This document shows positions 1-5,043 of a stretch of 5,086 bases of DNA, piece after piece. The position numbers were made by a program, and so were the translations under genes. The stretch's first letter is position 1, and each line of letters opens with the position of its first letter. Source of the stretch: Candidatus Heimdallarchaeota archaeon. GTDB lineage: Archaea > Asgardarchaeota > Heimdallarchaeia > Heimdallarchaeales > Heimdallarchaeaceae. The stretch spans positions 1-5,086 of the forward strand of contig JAEOTK010000106.1 in NCBI GenBank assembly GCA_016839875.1, written 5' to 3'. The notes under the pieces are model-generated. The model had not been told where the DNA came from. It worked only from the letters and a program-made list of their open reading frames with translations, and made no database searches.

Positions 1-25
1 ATTCCCTAATGGGTGAAAAATAAAT

Positions 26-44
26 ATTCTCACATAACGAGAAT
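26..44. promoter_or_regulatory. 19-bp dyad operator candidate, copy 1 (ATTCTC-N7-GAGAAT)
   Basis: The sequence ATTCTCACATAACGAGAAT has perfect 6-base inverted arms around a 7-base spacer. The same arms with the same spacing recur at 845-863 and 5012-5030, each time ahead of a gene. Here the dyad lies 46 bases upstream of the TATA box at 91-98 that seems to serve the first winged-helix gene. Its size and symmetry fit a site for a dimeric winged-helix protein. That the neighbouring paralogues bind it is inference. Confidence 0.7.
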
Positions 45-90
45 AAAAGGACAAATCAAAAGATTTATTACTATTTTAACTCTTAAAGTA

Positions 91-98
91 TTTATAAA
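91..98 (+). promoter_or_regulatory. TATA box of first winged-helix gene
   Basis: TTTATAAA is a near-ideal archaeal TATA box. Its centre is about 25 bases before the ATG at 120, the usual archaeal distance between TATA box and transcription start. This predicts a leaderless mRNA beginning at or next to that ATG and argues against the upstream TTG (105) as the start codon. Confidence 0.6.
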
Positions 99-119
99 GA
101 TAAATTGGTGTATAAGAAT

Positions 120-806
120 ATGGGACACAAAGATAGTATTTACGAAAATTACGTTCAAAAAGGAGTATGGGTTGTAGAAGACAAACATCTACTAGATCTT
201 CTAACAGATAGCGCATATAGCCCAATTATTAATTTACTTAGAGAGCGTCCTTTGACTATAAAAGAGCTAACTAAGAAGTATAACGAAATTGTCAAAGAAA
301 AAGCTGTTAAGCTCAACATTCCTCTTGACGCATTTGAAAAGAAAATGAAACGTTCAGAGAAATCAATTTATCGATATGTTAATGATCTAATAGATGCGAA
401 CTTGGTTGTAGTTGCAGGGAGAAGGATTATCGCAGATAGAACAGCTAGTGAAAATTTGTACGGACGTACAGCAAAAATTTTCTTGATGAAAAATTTAAGT
501 GATGACTATTGGGATAAAGAAGAAGCTCAGCCATTTCTAGATAAAATTGCTAGATTACTTGCAGTAGTATTAGATAAACCAGTCCCATCAACTAAATGTT
601 TAGCAGAAGTTCTAAACAAGCTGGATACAAACAGATTGAGAGATGTGTACAAAGGATTAGAAGAAAAATACGATGTTGTAGCAGAAATTTTACTAGATGC
701 AACTATAAAGGAAGGTAACAGAATACTTGACACAGTAGGTATGTTGATGCGGATTTGGAATTGCGATGAATACTTAGATCAACTCAAAAAATGCATTAAG
801 GATTAA
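120..806 (+). CDS. winged-helix transcriptional regulator, short paralogue
   Basis: A probable DNA-binding regulator of 228 residues, unnamed and with unknown ligand. Predicted order: N-terminal helices (about 5-31), first HTH helix near 34-41, second helix 46-55 (PLTIKELTKKYNE), a short linker 57-76, recognition helix about 79-92 (SEKSIYRYVNDLIDA), then a beta wing 94-122 with the GRRI and LYGRTAKIFL motifs. An all-helical C-terminal half (about 135-228) follows, with cysteines at 160, 215 and 225. It is clearly paralogous to the genes at 916-1779 and 4046-4870 but lacks most of their insertion before the recognition helix. The frame is open from TTG 105, but no Shine-Dalgarno is seen there, and ATG 120 sits at the leaderless distance from the TATA box and gives an N-terminus like the next gene's. 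ArsR-like wHTH ancestry is the best guess; a role in metal, redox or stress sensing is not shown. Confidence 0.85.
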   Translation: MGHKDSIYENYVQKGVWVVEDKHLLDLLTDSAYSPIINLLRERPLTIKELTKKYNEIVKEKAVKLNIPLDAFEKKMKRSEKSIYRYVNDLIDANLVVVAGRRIIADRTASENLYGRTAKIFLMKNLSDDYWDKEEAQPFLDKIARLLAVVLDKPVPSTKCLAEVLNKLDTNRLRDVYKGLEEKYDVVAEILLDATIKEGNRILDTVGMLMRIWNCDEYLDQLKKCIKD

Positions 807-827
807 AAAGCTCCCATTCATTTTTCA

Positions 828-840
828 TCTCAAAATGAGA
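828..840. repeat. short dyad TCTCA-AAA-TGAGA beside the operator
   Basis: This is a perfect 5-base inverted repeat around AAA. It shares the TCTCA/TGAGA cores of the 19-bp dyad, but the half-sites are two bases closer together. Its centre is 20 bases from that of the full dyad at 845-863, about two DNA turns, so a second weaker site on the same DNA face is possible. As a single short copy in AT-rich DNA, it could be chance. Confidence 0.4.
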
Positions 841-844
841 CCGC

Positions 845-863
845 ATTCTCATCACATGAGAAT
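845..863. promoter_or_regulatory. 19-bp dyad operator candidate, copy 2
   Basis: ATTCTCATCACATGAGAAT is the most symmetric of the three copies: 8-base arms (ATTCTCAT/ATGAGAAT) around CAC. It lies 24 bases upstream of the TATA box of the second winged-helix gene. A position upstream of TATA permits either activation or modest repression; the sequence does not decide which. Confidence 0.72.
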
Positions 864-881
864 GATTTCTTATGTAAAAGG

Positions 882-895
882 AAAAGGTTTTTAAA
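882..895 (+). promoter_or_regulatory. BRE/TATA promoter of second winged-helix gene
   Basis: A purine-rich AAAAGG (882-887), resembling a BRE, runs directly into TTTTTAAA (888-895). The TATA centre is about 25 bases before ATG 916, matching the first winged-helix gene. The alternative reading is that AAAAGG is a Shine-Dalgarno for ATG 895, 7 bases downstream. That ATG overlaps the TATA box, so it would need a start site further upstream, for which no clear TATA box is seen. Confidence 0.5.
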
Positions 896-915
896 TGCTT
901 TTAGACCATATTTTA

Positions 916-1779
916 ATGGGAAAAAGCAAAATGATAGAGGAAAGATCACATCAAGATAGTTACTATACAGATTTTGCACAAGAATCTGTATCTATTATTA
1001 GAGAGCCTGAATTAATTGAATTTTTTTATACAGAGGGGTATTGGGCGGTTTTAGCAGCTCTAAGAGATCAACCTTTAACAGTCAAAGAAATCACAATTAA
1101 AACCAATGAGTTCATAGAAAAACAGGTTATTCACAAAATTCATGAAAGCATTGAAAACTGGGAAATTCCAACAGAAAAAGATAAGTTGAAAGGATTATTG
1201 GAAAAAATAAATTATCCAAAGGAAGAAAGAGACGGACTAATCAAAAAGAAAACTCTTTCAGAGGGAGATACAATCAAAATCAAGGATTTAACAAGAAAGT
1301 TCAAACTCGAAAAACAACAGAAATCTGAGAAAACAATTTACAGATATATTAAAGAGCTTACAGATCCTAAAATAGGTTTAGTTGTTCAAGCGGGTAGGAG
1401 AATAATTGCAGAACAAACCGCAACAGAAGCAATTTATGCCAGGAAAGCAAAAGTATTCTTGCTTCGAGAACATGCAGATGATACTTGGAGATGTGATTTG
1501 TGCTTAAGTACTTTGGAGAAGGTTTCAAAGTTAGTAGCACTGTCAACAAAAAAGAAAGCGCCAACAGTTGAAAGCCTAGCAAAATTAATGTCTAGTATTG
1601 ATACTTTTCATGAAGATGAGCAAATTAGATTATTTGAGCAATATGAGGAAGAAGTAAAAGAAATAATCAAGGAATGTTCTTTTAAGGAAACAAATCATCT
1701 CTTGAGTACTTTTAGAATGGTTTATATCTTATTGAATCATGAAGAATTCGCTCAAGAAATGAAAGAATGCTGTGGTTAG
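916..1779 (+). CDS. winged-helix transcriptional regulator with insertion before recognition helix
   Basis: A probable DNA-binding regulator of 287 residues, paralogous to the genes on either side of the window. Residues 11-60 parallel the first gene (HQDSYY against HKDSIY; DQPLTVKEIT against ERPLTIKELT). An added charged, helical segment of about 70 residues (65-135, with LLEKINYPKEERDGLIKKK) separates the second HTH helix from the recognition helix at about 137-149 (SEKTIYRYIKEL). The wing is at 154-183 (GRRI, YARKAKVFLL), and a helical C-terminal domain (195-287) ends in a Cys-Cys pair (285-286). A CxxC (193-196, CDLC) is unique to this copy. The start is uncertain: ATG 895 adds seven residues but overlaps the TATA box, while ATG 916 fits a leaderless transcript. 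The 19-bp dyad lies upstream, suggesting self-regulation or cross-regulation. Ligand and targets are unknown. Confidence 0.85.
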   Translation: MGKSKMIEERSHQDSYYTDFAQESVSIIREPELIEFFYTEGYWAVLAALRDQPLTVKEITIKTNEFIEKQVIHKIHESIENWEIPTEKDKLKGLLEKINYPKEERDGLIKKKTLSEGDTIKIKDLTRKFKLEKQQKSEKTIYRYIKELTDPKIGLVVQAGRRIIAEQTATEAIYARKAKVFLLREHADDTWRCDLCLSTLEKVSKLVALSTKKKAPTVESLAKLMSSIDTFHEDEQIRLFEQYEEEVKEIIKECSFKETNHLLSTFRMVYILLNHEEFAQEMKECCG

Positions 1780-1809
1780 AAAAACGAGTAATTTTCATTT
1801 ATTATATTA

Positions 1810-1816
1810 TTTTTTT
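1810..1816 (+). terminator. T-tract terminator after second winged-helix gene
   Basis: Seven consecutive T residues lie about 30 bases after the stop codon, inside a longer T/A-rich stretch from 1791. Archaeal termination commonly uses oligo-T tracts without a hairpin. It sits just before the next gene's TATA box, so the two genes are probably transcribed separately. Confidence 0.5.
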
Positions 1817-1820
1817 CAAG

Positions 1821-1831
1821 TTAAATATATA
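1821..1831 (+). promoter_or_regulatory. TATA box of zinc-ribbon gene
   Basis: TTAAATATATA is an archaeal-type TATA element whose centre is just under 30 bases before ATG 1856. It predicts a leaderless or nearly leaderless transcript. No Shine-Dalgarno precedes the ATG. A CCTAGG hexamer (1843-1848) lies between, with no evident role. Confidence 0.5.
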
Positions 1832-1855
1832 TAGTAGTAATTCCTAGGCCTTCTG

Positions 1856-2179
1856 ATGACAGAAGTAGCATATCATCTGAAATGTGATTGCAAGAAGTCA
1901 GTTAATAGTTTTTATTGCCCAGTAGGAATCCTGAAACCTACTGTCCAGAATAACTATGACTACTATCGTTGCGATCATTGTGGATATGATTATATCTGTG
2001 ATCATTCTATAAAGATTGAATTCGATTATAGTGAGAAAGGAATTCCTCTACAGAACACAATTGTTTGTAGTCGATGTGGGACTCAGCTCGAAGTCTATAA
2101 TTGGCCTAAGAAAGGAGATAGAATAGAGGAAGGAGCTTACGGAACTAAATATGCAAGTATCTACAGAAGAAATTATTAG
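1856..2179 (+). CDS. small cysteine-rich zinc-ribbon protein, function unknown
   Basis: A 107-residue protein that I do not recognise. It has two CxxC knuckles, C39-DH-C42 followed by GYDY, and C71-SR-C74 followed by GT, spaced as in a zinc ribbon. Further possible metal ligands are C10, C12, C21 and C48, with H50, so a second site is possible. There is no signal peptide or membrane segment, so it is probably cytoplasmic. The tail is tyrosine-rich and basic (YASIYRRNY). It has its own TATA box and follows a T-tract, so it is probably a single-gene unit. Its stop codon is 3 bases from that of the convergent iron permease. Zinc ribbons can bind nucleic acid or protein, or simply stabilise a fold; none of these can be chosen here. 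Confidence 0.75.
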   Translation: MTEVAYHLKCDCKKSVNSFYCPVGILKPTVQNNYDYYRCDHCGYDYICDHSIKIEFDYSEKGIPLQNTIVCSRCGTQLEVYNWPKKGDRIEEGAYGTKYASIYRRNY

Positions 2180-2182
2180 ATT

Positions 2183-3064
2183 TTAGTCTGTGCAACTTAA
2201 TTCTTGATTAGCAGGAGATTTCTGTTCAGTTATTGGAACCTTTTTTCTTTTTCTTATGATAACAAATAATAATGCAAGAATAATGTAGTATGAAAGATAA
2301 ACAAATAGTTCAAGCCAAGTTGGTTTATCCTGATATCCAAACATAGTTCTGAGGAATTTACCTAATTCTGTTGTCTTGTCATTTAGTATGAAACTTGTAT
2401 CCCAAGCTGTTTGCTGCATAAAAGCAGTTTCTTGACCAAACCATCCTAATTCTTGTAACTCATGAAAACCATGAGCAAGCATGCCAGAAGCAAATAAAAC
2501 TAAAACTACACTAGTAATTCCAAAGAATATCCGAAGATTAATTTTTTTGCCACTGAAGAATAAGATAACTGAAATTATTAAAGCTACAGCAATTCCAACG
2601 AGTCCAGACCAAAGGACATCAGTTTGTGTTTCTTCTACTGCTTCTACTCCAGCGAGAAAAATTACTGTTTCTATCCCTTCTCTTAAGACAGAAATGAATG
2701 CTAGAAAAATCAAACCTAACCTTTGCTGATTCCTAATTGAGAAATCTATCCTTGACTCCAGCGTATTTCTCATATCTCTACCAGTTTCTGTCATCCAAAT
2801 GATCATCCAAGTTAAAAGAATGGCTGCAAAAATCATAGAAAATCCTTCAATAATTTGCTCATATTCCTCAAAATTACCTAATACAAAATGAAACAAAATC
2901 CCGACAACTATTGAAAGAACTATTCCACCTACTGTTCCCAACCAGATATCTTTACGTAATTTTTGTTTTTTAATCTTAACTACATAAGTAAGTAAAATAC
3001 CTATTATCAAAGCTGCTTCTATTGTTTCTCTGAAAGTAATTAAGAAACTTGTAACACTGAACAA
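2183..3064 (-). CDS. FTR1-family high-affinity iron permease
   Basis: An integral membrane protein of 293 residues, the usual length for prokaryotic FTR1/EfeU-type iron permeases, which carry iron into the cell. Both family-defining REXXE motifs are present: RETIE at 12-16 in the first membrane helix and REGIE at 128-132 in the fourth. About seven hydrophobic helices are visible (roughly 5-28, 41-63, 71-91, 115-140, 151-171, 178-199, 253-271), matching the family topology. Other family-like features are AHGFHELQELGW (197-208) and GYQDKPTWLELFVYLSYY near the end. The tail (271-293) is basic, then polar. The start is TTG 3064 with a good Shine-Dalgarno (GGGGAG) 6 bases upstream. No multicopper oxidase, cupredoxin, EfeO or peroxidase partner lies in the window. 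The substrate (Fe3+ or Fe2+) cannot be told from sequence. Confidence 0.93.
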   Translation of the reverse strand: MFSVTSFLITFRETIEAALIIGILLTYVVKIKKQKLRKDIWLGTVGGIVLSIVVGILFHFVLGNFEEYEQIIEGFSMIFAAILLTWMIIWMTETGRDMRNTLESRIDFSIRNQQRLGLIFLAFISVLREGIETVIFLAGVEAVEETQTDVLWSGLVGIAVALIISVILFFSGKKINLRIFFGITSVVLVLFASGMLAHGFHELQELGWFGQETAFMQQTAWDTSFILNDKTTELGKFLRTMFGYQDKPTWLELFVYLSYYIILALLFVIIRKRKKVPITEQKSPANQELSCTD

Positions 3065-3070
3065 ACTTTA

Positions 3071-3076
3071 CTCCCC
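3071..3076 (-). promoter_or_regulatory. Shine-Dalgarno of FTR1 gene (supports TTG start)
   Basis: On the minus strand GGGGAG lies 6 bases before TTG 3064. It is the strongest Shine-Dalgarno on this side of the window and fixes an otherwise doubtful TTG start. It also means this transcript carries a 5' leader, unlike the likely leaderless winged-helix genes. Confidence 0.65.
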
Positions 3077-3086
3077 TTGATAGATT

Positions 3087-3109
3087 CTTAATTAAAATCC
3101 CTTAATTAA
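3087..3109. repeat. paired CTTAATTAA repeat, possible iron-gene operator
   Basis: CTTAATTAA occurs at 3087-3095 and again at 3101-3109. The TTAATTAA core is self-complementary, so the two cores also form a dyad around six bases. A minus-strand TATA-like element (AATATTTATTT, 3112-3122) would place the FTR1 transcription start near 3091, within the repeats, a position suited to repression. An AATTAAGG at 3163-3170 is an inverted partial copy. The DNA is very AT-rich, so chance is a real alternative. Confidence 0.35.
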
Positions 3110-3147
3110 CCAAATAAATATTCACTTCTTACAAAATAAATTACTAC

Positions 3148-3193
3148 TTTTAAATCATTATAAATTAAGGTCATCCAGTAAATTTTATCAATA
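3148..3193 (+). promoter_or_regulatory. candidate TATA elements of the acyltransferase gene
   Basis: Three plus-strand A/T elements could serve: TTTTAAAT (3148-3155), TTATAAAT (3158-3165) and the weaker TTTATCAATA (3184-3193). The first two resemble the consensus better but imply a leader of about 34-45 bases, and no Shine-Dalgarno is seen before ATG 3221. The third would give a nearly leaderless transcript. The choice is unresolved. Confidence 0.35.
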
Positions 3194-3220
3194 ACTTAGA
3201 CTCTATCATTTTGAAGACAT

Positions 3221-4030
3221 ATGCCAGAAGAGGTAAAATTTGAGGAAAAGAAATTTTCAGGCGTTAGACAAATTCTTTCTGATTTCAATGAAGAAGCGTA
3301 TAAGATGCCAAATGTAGTAGGTCTTATTGAGGTAGATATAACTGATGCTAGGGAGAAGATAAGAAAGTATGAAAAAACAAGTGGAAACAAAATTTCTTTT
3401 ACTGGGTGGGTTACAAAATGTGTTGGTCAAGGAGTAAAAGAACATAAACACTTAAACGCATTTGTAAAGAAAAATAGAAAACTCATTATTTTTGAAAATG
3501 TTGACATTAGTGTAATGGTCGAAAGAAAAACATCTTCTGGTAAAGATGTTGCAGTAAATTATGTAATTAGAGCTGCTGAAAATAAAACTGTTAAGGAAAT
3601 TTCTGATGAAATAAGAAAACACCAATCTAAAGTTATCGAAGAAAAAGACCAATTGGTTCGAGGTTCTTCTAAGTATCTCTATTTCTATTTTCTGATCCCA
3701 AAATTTATCAGAAAAACTCTGATAAGGAAGCGATTGAAGAATCCATTCTATGTGCAAAAAGCAGCAGGAACAGTAGGAATTACATCTCTAGGAATGCATG
3801 GGAAGAACCTTACAGCGTTTGCGATTCCCTTTGGTATTAAAACTCTTAACATAGCTTTAGCTGGAATAGGTGAACGAACTAAGAAAATAGATGGTAAATT
3901 TGTCTCAAGAGAAGTCTTGTTTATGACTTTTCTAGTAAACCATAATGTAGTTGATGGAGCACCTGCCACTCGATTTATCTCAAGAACAGTAGAACTAATG
4001 GAACAAGCTTATGGGTTAGATGAATTATAG
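3221..4030 (+). CDS. stand-alone E2-type acyltransferase catalytic domain (2-oxoacid dehydrogenase family)
   Basis: A 269-residue protein corresponding to the catalytic domain of dihydrolipoamide acyltransferase (the PF00198 fold, related to chloramphenicol acetyltransferase). The active-site HxxxDG is intact: HNVVDG at 241-246 (His241, Asp245, Gly246) followed by APATRFI. Upstream family features are NAFVKKNRKLIIFENVDISVMVER (about 79-102) and TVGITSLGMHG (184-194). It has neither a lipoyl domain nor an E3-binding domain, the N-terminal parts of a full E2, and no E1, E3 or lipoate genes lie nearby. It may therefore acylate another substrate or act with a separate lipoyl protein. A hydrophobic/basic stretch (151-178, YLYFYFLIPKFIRK) precedes the second half. 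The ATG at 3221 is the only sensible start. The gene is divergent from the permease and ends 15 bases from a convergent regulator. Confidence 0.85.
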   Translation: MPEEVKFEEKKFSGVRQILSDFNEEAYKMPNVVGLIEVDITDAREKIRKYEKTSGNKISFTGWVTKCVGQGVKEHKHLNAFVKKNRKLIIFENVDISVMVERKTSSGKDVAVNYVIRAAENKTVKEISDEIRKHQSKVIEEKDQLVRGSSKYLYFYFLIPKFIRKTLIRKRLKNPFYVQKAAGTVGITSLGMHGKNLTAFAIPFGIKTLNIALAGIGERTKKIDGKFVSREVLFMTFLVNHNVVDGAPATRFISRTVELMEQAYGLDEL

Positions 4031-4045
4031 AAAAGAATAGAAAAA
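4031..4045 (-). terminator. T-rich terminator of the minus-strand winged-helix gene
   Basis: Read on the minus strand, the bases after the regulator's stop codon are TTTTTCTATTCTTTT, a typical archaeal oligo-T tract. It fills the whole gap between the two convergent stop codons. The plus-strand acyltransferase has no comparable T-tract close to its own stop and may run into the 3' end of the regulator. Confidence 0.4.
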
Positions 4046-4870
4046 TCAAAGTTCGTAACAATCTTTGATCTTATCAACAAAATCAGCAGAATTAAGCACT
4101 AGTAAGAGAGTACCAAGCCAGGAATGTACTTTATCCATTTCTTTGAAACCTAGATCTTTTGTTATTTCAGTTACTTCTTCGTTGTATTTGTCTAACATCT
4201 TTACGACTTCAACACTAGATGCTAGGTCAAGTTTTATCATGAGATCTTTTAAGCATTTAATTGATGTTTCTTTTTGTTTAACTCCTAAAATCAAACTCAG
4301 GATATTTGCTGTTGCATTGATGATATTCTTAGCTGTTGGAGTTCTCCAATATTCGGTGGAAACAGCTGCAGGAATAAATATCTTTGCGGTTCGACCATAA
4401 AGTGCTTTTGTAGTACGACCTTCAGGATCAATTCTTCTACCAACTTGAATAACAATATCAACTTCCTCTAATTTCTTTACATAGCGATAAACAGTTGTTT
4501 CTGACTTCTTATCTTGAGGGAGTTTACATTCAATATATTGGTTCTTGATTTTCTTCATGTCAGTTGAAGTAAGTTCTTCTTTGTTCATTAGAACTTCTTG
4601 CTTTTCTTCAGGATAGCAAATCTCTTCAAGTAAAATTTTGAGCTCTTTTTTTGTTGAGGGAGCTTTTAGGTTTTTAGCGTCACCAAATATTTTGTTCTCT
4701 GTATACTCATTATATTTCTCAGAAAGTTCTTCAAGGGTCATCGGTCCTTCCCTAAGAATAACAATTATTGGTTCTATAGTTGGATCTTCTAATAAAGTAA
4801 AATATAATTTCTCATCCTCTATTATTTTAATCGCTTTAGGATGCTTCTGAATAAAATCCTGTGAGCTCAT
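4046..4870 (-). CDS. winged-helix transcriptional regulator, third paralogue
   Basis: A probable DNA-binding regulator of 274 residues from ATG 4870 (277 from an in-frame GTG at 4879; a weak GGA precedes the ATG). Predicted order: first HTH helix near 33-39, REGPMTLEELSEKYNEY (40-56), then an insertion of about 65 residues resembling that of the gene at 916 (LLEEICYPEEKQEVLMNKEEL here, at about 80-100). The recognition helix follows at about 122-135 (SETTVYRYVKKLEEV), then the wing with VGRRI and LYGRTAKIFI (143-166). A helical C-terminal domain (about 180-274) ends KDCYEL, with a cysteine in the same place as in the other two. It is divergent from the right-edge gene. No exact ATTCTC dyad lies upstream, only a degenerate one at 4970-4986. 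Target and ligand are unknown. Confidence 0.85.
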   Translation of the reverse strand: MSSQDFIQKHPKAIKIIEDEKLYFTLLEDPTIEPIIVILREGPMTLEELSEKYNEYTENKIFGDAKNLKAPSTKKELKILLEEICYPEEKQEVLMNKEELTSTDMKKIKNQYIECKLPQDKKSETTVYRYVKKLEEVDIVIQVGRRIDPEGRTTKALYGRTAKIFIPAAVSTEYWRTPTAKNIINATANILSLILGVKQKETSIKCLKDLMIKLDLASSVEVVKMLDKYNEEVTEITKDLGFKEMDKVHSWLGTLLLVLNSADFVDKIKDCYEL

Positions 4871-4969
4871 TATTTCCACATATTTTGTTTCTTAGTAATA
4901 TTATTTTCACACCATTATATTAATGTTTTCATCAAAATAATTTATCAATGCCACATTTTAGCGGTAAAA

Positions 4970-4986
4970 TTTTCATAATTCGAAAA
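4970..4986. repeat. degenerate dyad TTTTC-N7-GAAAA
   Basis: TTTTC and GAAAA flank a 7-base spacer, the same spacing as the ATTCTC-N7-GAGAAT dyads, with C-to-T and G-to-A changes in the arms. It abuts the TATA box at 4988-4995 and lies in the shared region upstream of the minus-strand regulator. It may be a weak site of the same kind. A/T-rich arms make chance quite possible. Confidence 0.3.
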
Positions 4987-4987
4987 C

Positions 4988-4995
4988 TTTAAATA
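4988..4995 (+). promoter_or_regulatory. TATA box of the right-edge gene
   Basis: TTTAAATA, preceded by CGAAAAC as a possible BRE, is a good archaeal TATA element. A start site about 26 bases downstream would fall near 5017, inside the dyad at 5012-5030. The mRNA would then have a leader of about 27 bases carrying a Shine-Dalgarno. Confidence 0.55.
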
Positions 4996-5011
4996 CATTG
5001 TTTGCAAATGT

Positions 5012-5030
5012 ATTCTCAAAGCATGAGAAT
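5012..5030. promoter_or_regulatory. 19-bp dyad operator candidate, copy 3
   Basis: ATTCTCAAAGCATGAGAAT has 7-base arms (ATTCTCA/TGAGAAT) around five bases. Unlike the two copies on the left, it lies downstream of its TATA box and over the predicted transcription start, the classical position of a repressor site in archaea. It is the best candidate for a direct repression target in this window. Confidence 0.72.
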
Positions 5031-5032
5031 AA

Positions 5033-5037
5033 AGGTG
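5033..5037 (+). promoter_or_regulatory. Shine-Dalgarno of the right-edge gene
   Basis: AGGTG lies 6 bases before ATG 5044 and matches the anti-Shine-Dalgarno of 16S rRNA. It supports this ATG as the start and follows the third dyad directly. Confidence 0.6.
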
Positions 5038-5043
5038 TAAAAA

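Noticed and set aside
26..863. The repeated dyads as a CRISPR array or mobile-element ends
   Set aside because: The copies are about 0.8 and 4.2 kb apart with whole genes between them, lack regular spacers, and show no transposase or target-site duplication.
1398..1403. GAGAAT half-site inside the second regulator gene
   Set aside because: There is no matching ATTCTC seven bases upstream; it lies in the codons for the conserved GRRI motif.
1490..1504. CxxC (CDLC) in the second regulator as a zinc site
   Set aside because: It is absent from the other two paralogues at the aligned position, and no second pair of ligands is nearby.
1843..1848. CCTAGG palindrome before the zinc-ribbon gene
   Set aside because: It is a single 6-base palindrome with no second copy in a comparable place; this is expected by chance.
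2481..2729. Plus-strand open frame opposite the iron permease
   Set aside because: It covers the conserved REGIE-containing part of FTR1 on the other strand and has no domain or start signal; it is a shadow of the real gene.
4065..4400. Plus-strand open frame of 111 codons opposite the third regulator
   Set aside because: It is fully antisense to a gene with clear family conservation, has low-complexity serine-rich content, and shows no promoter or Shine-Dalgarno.
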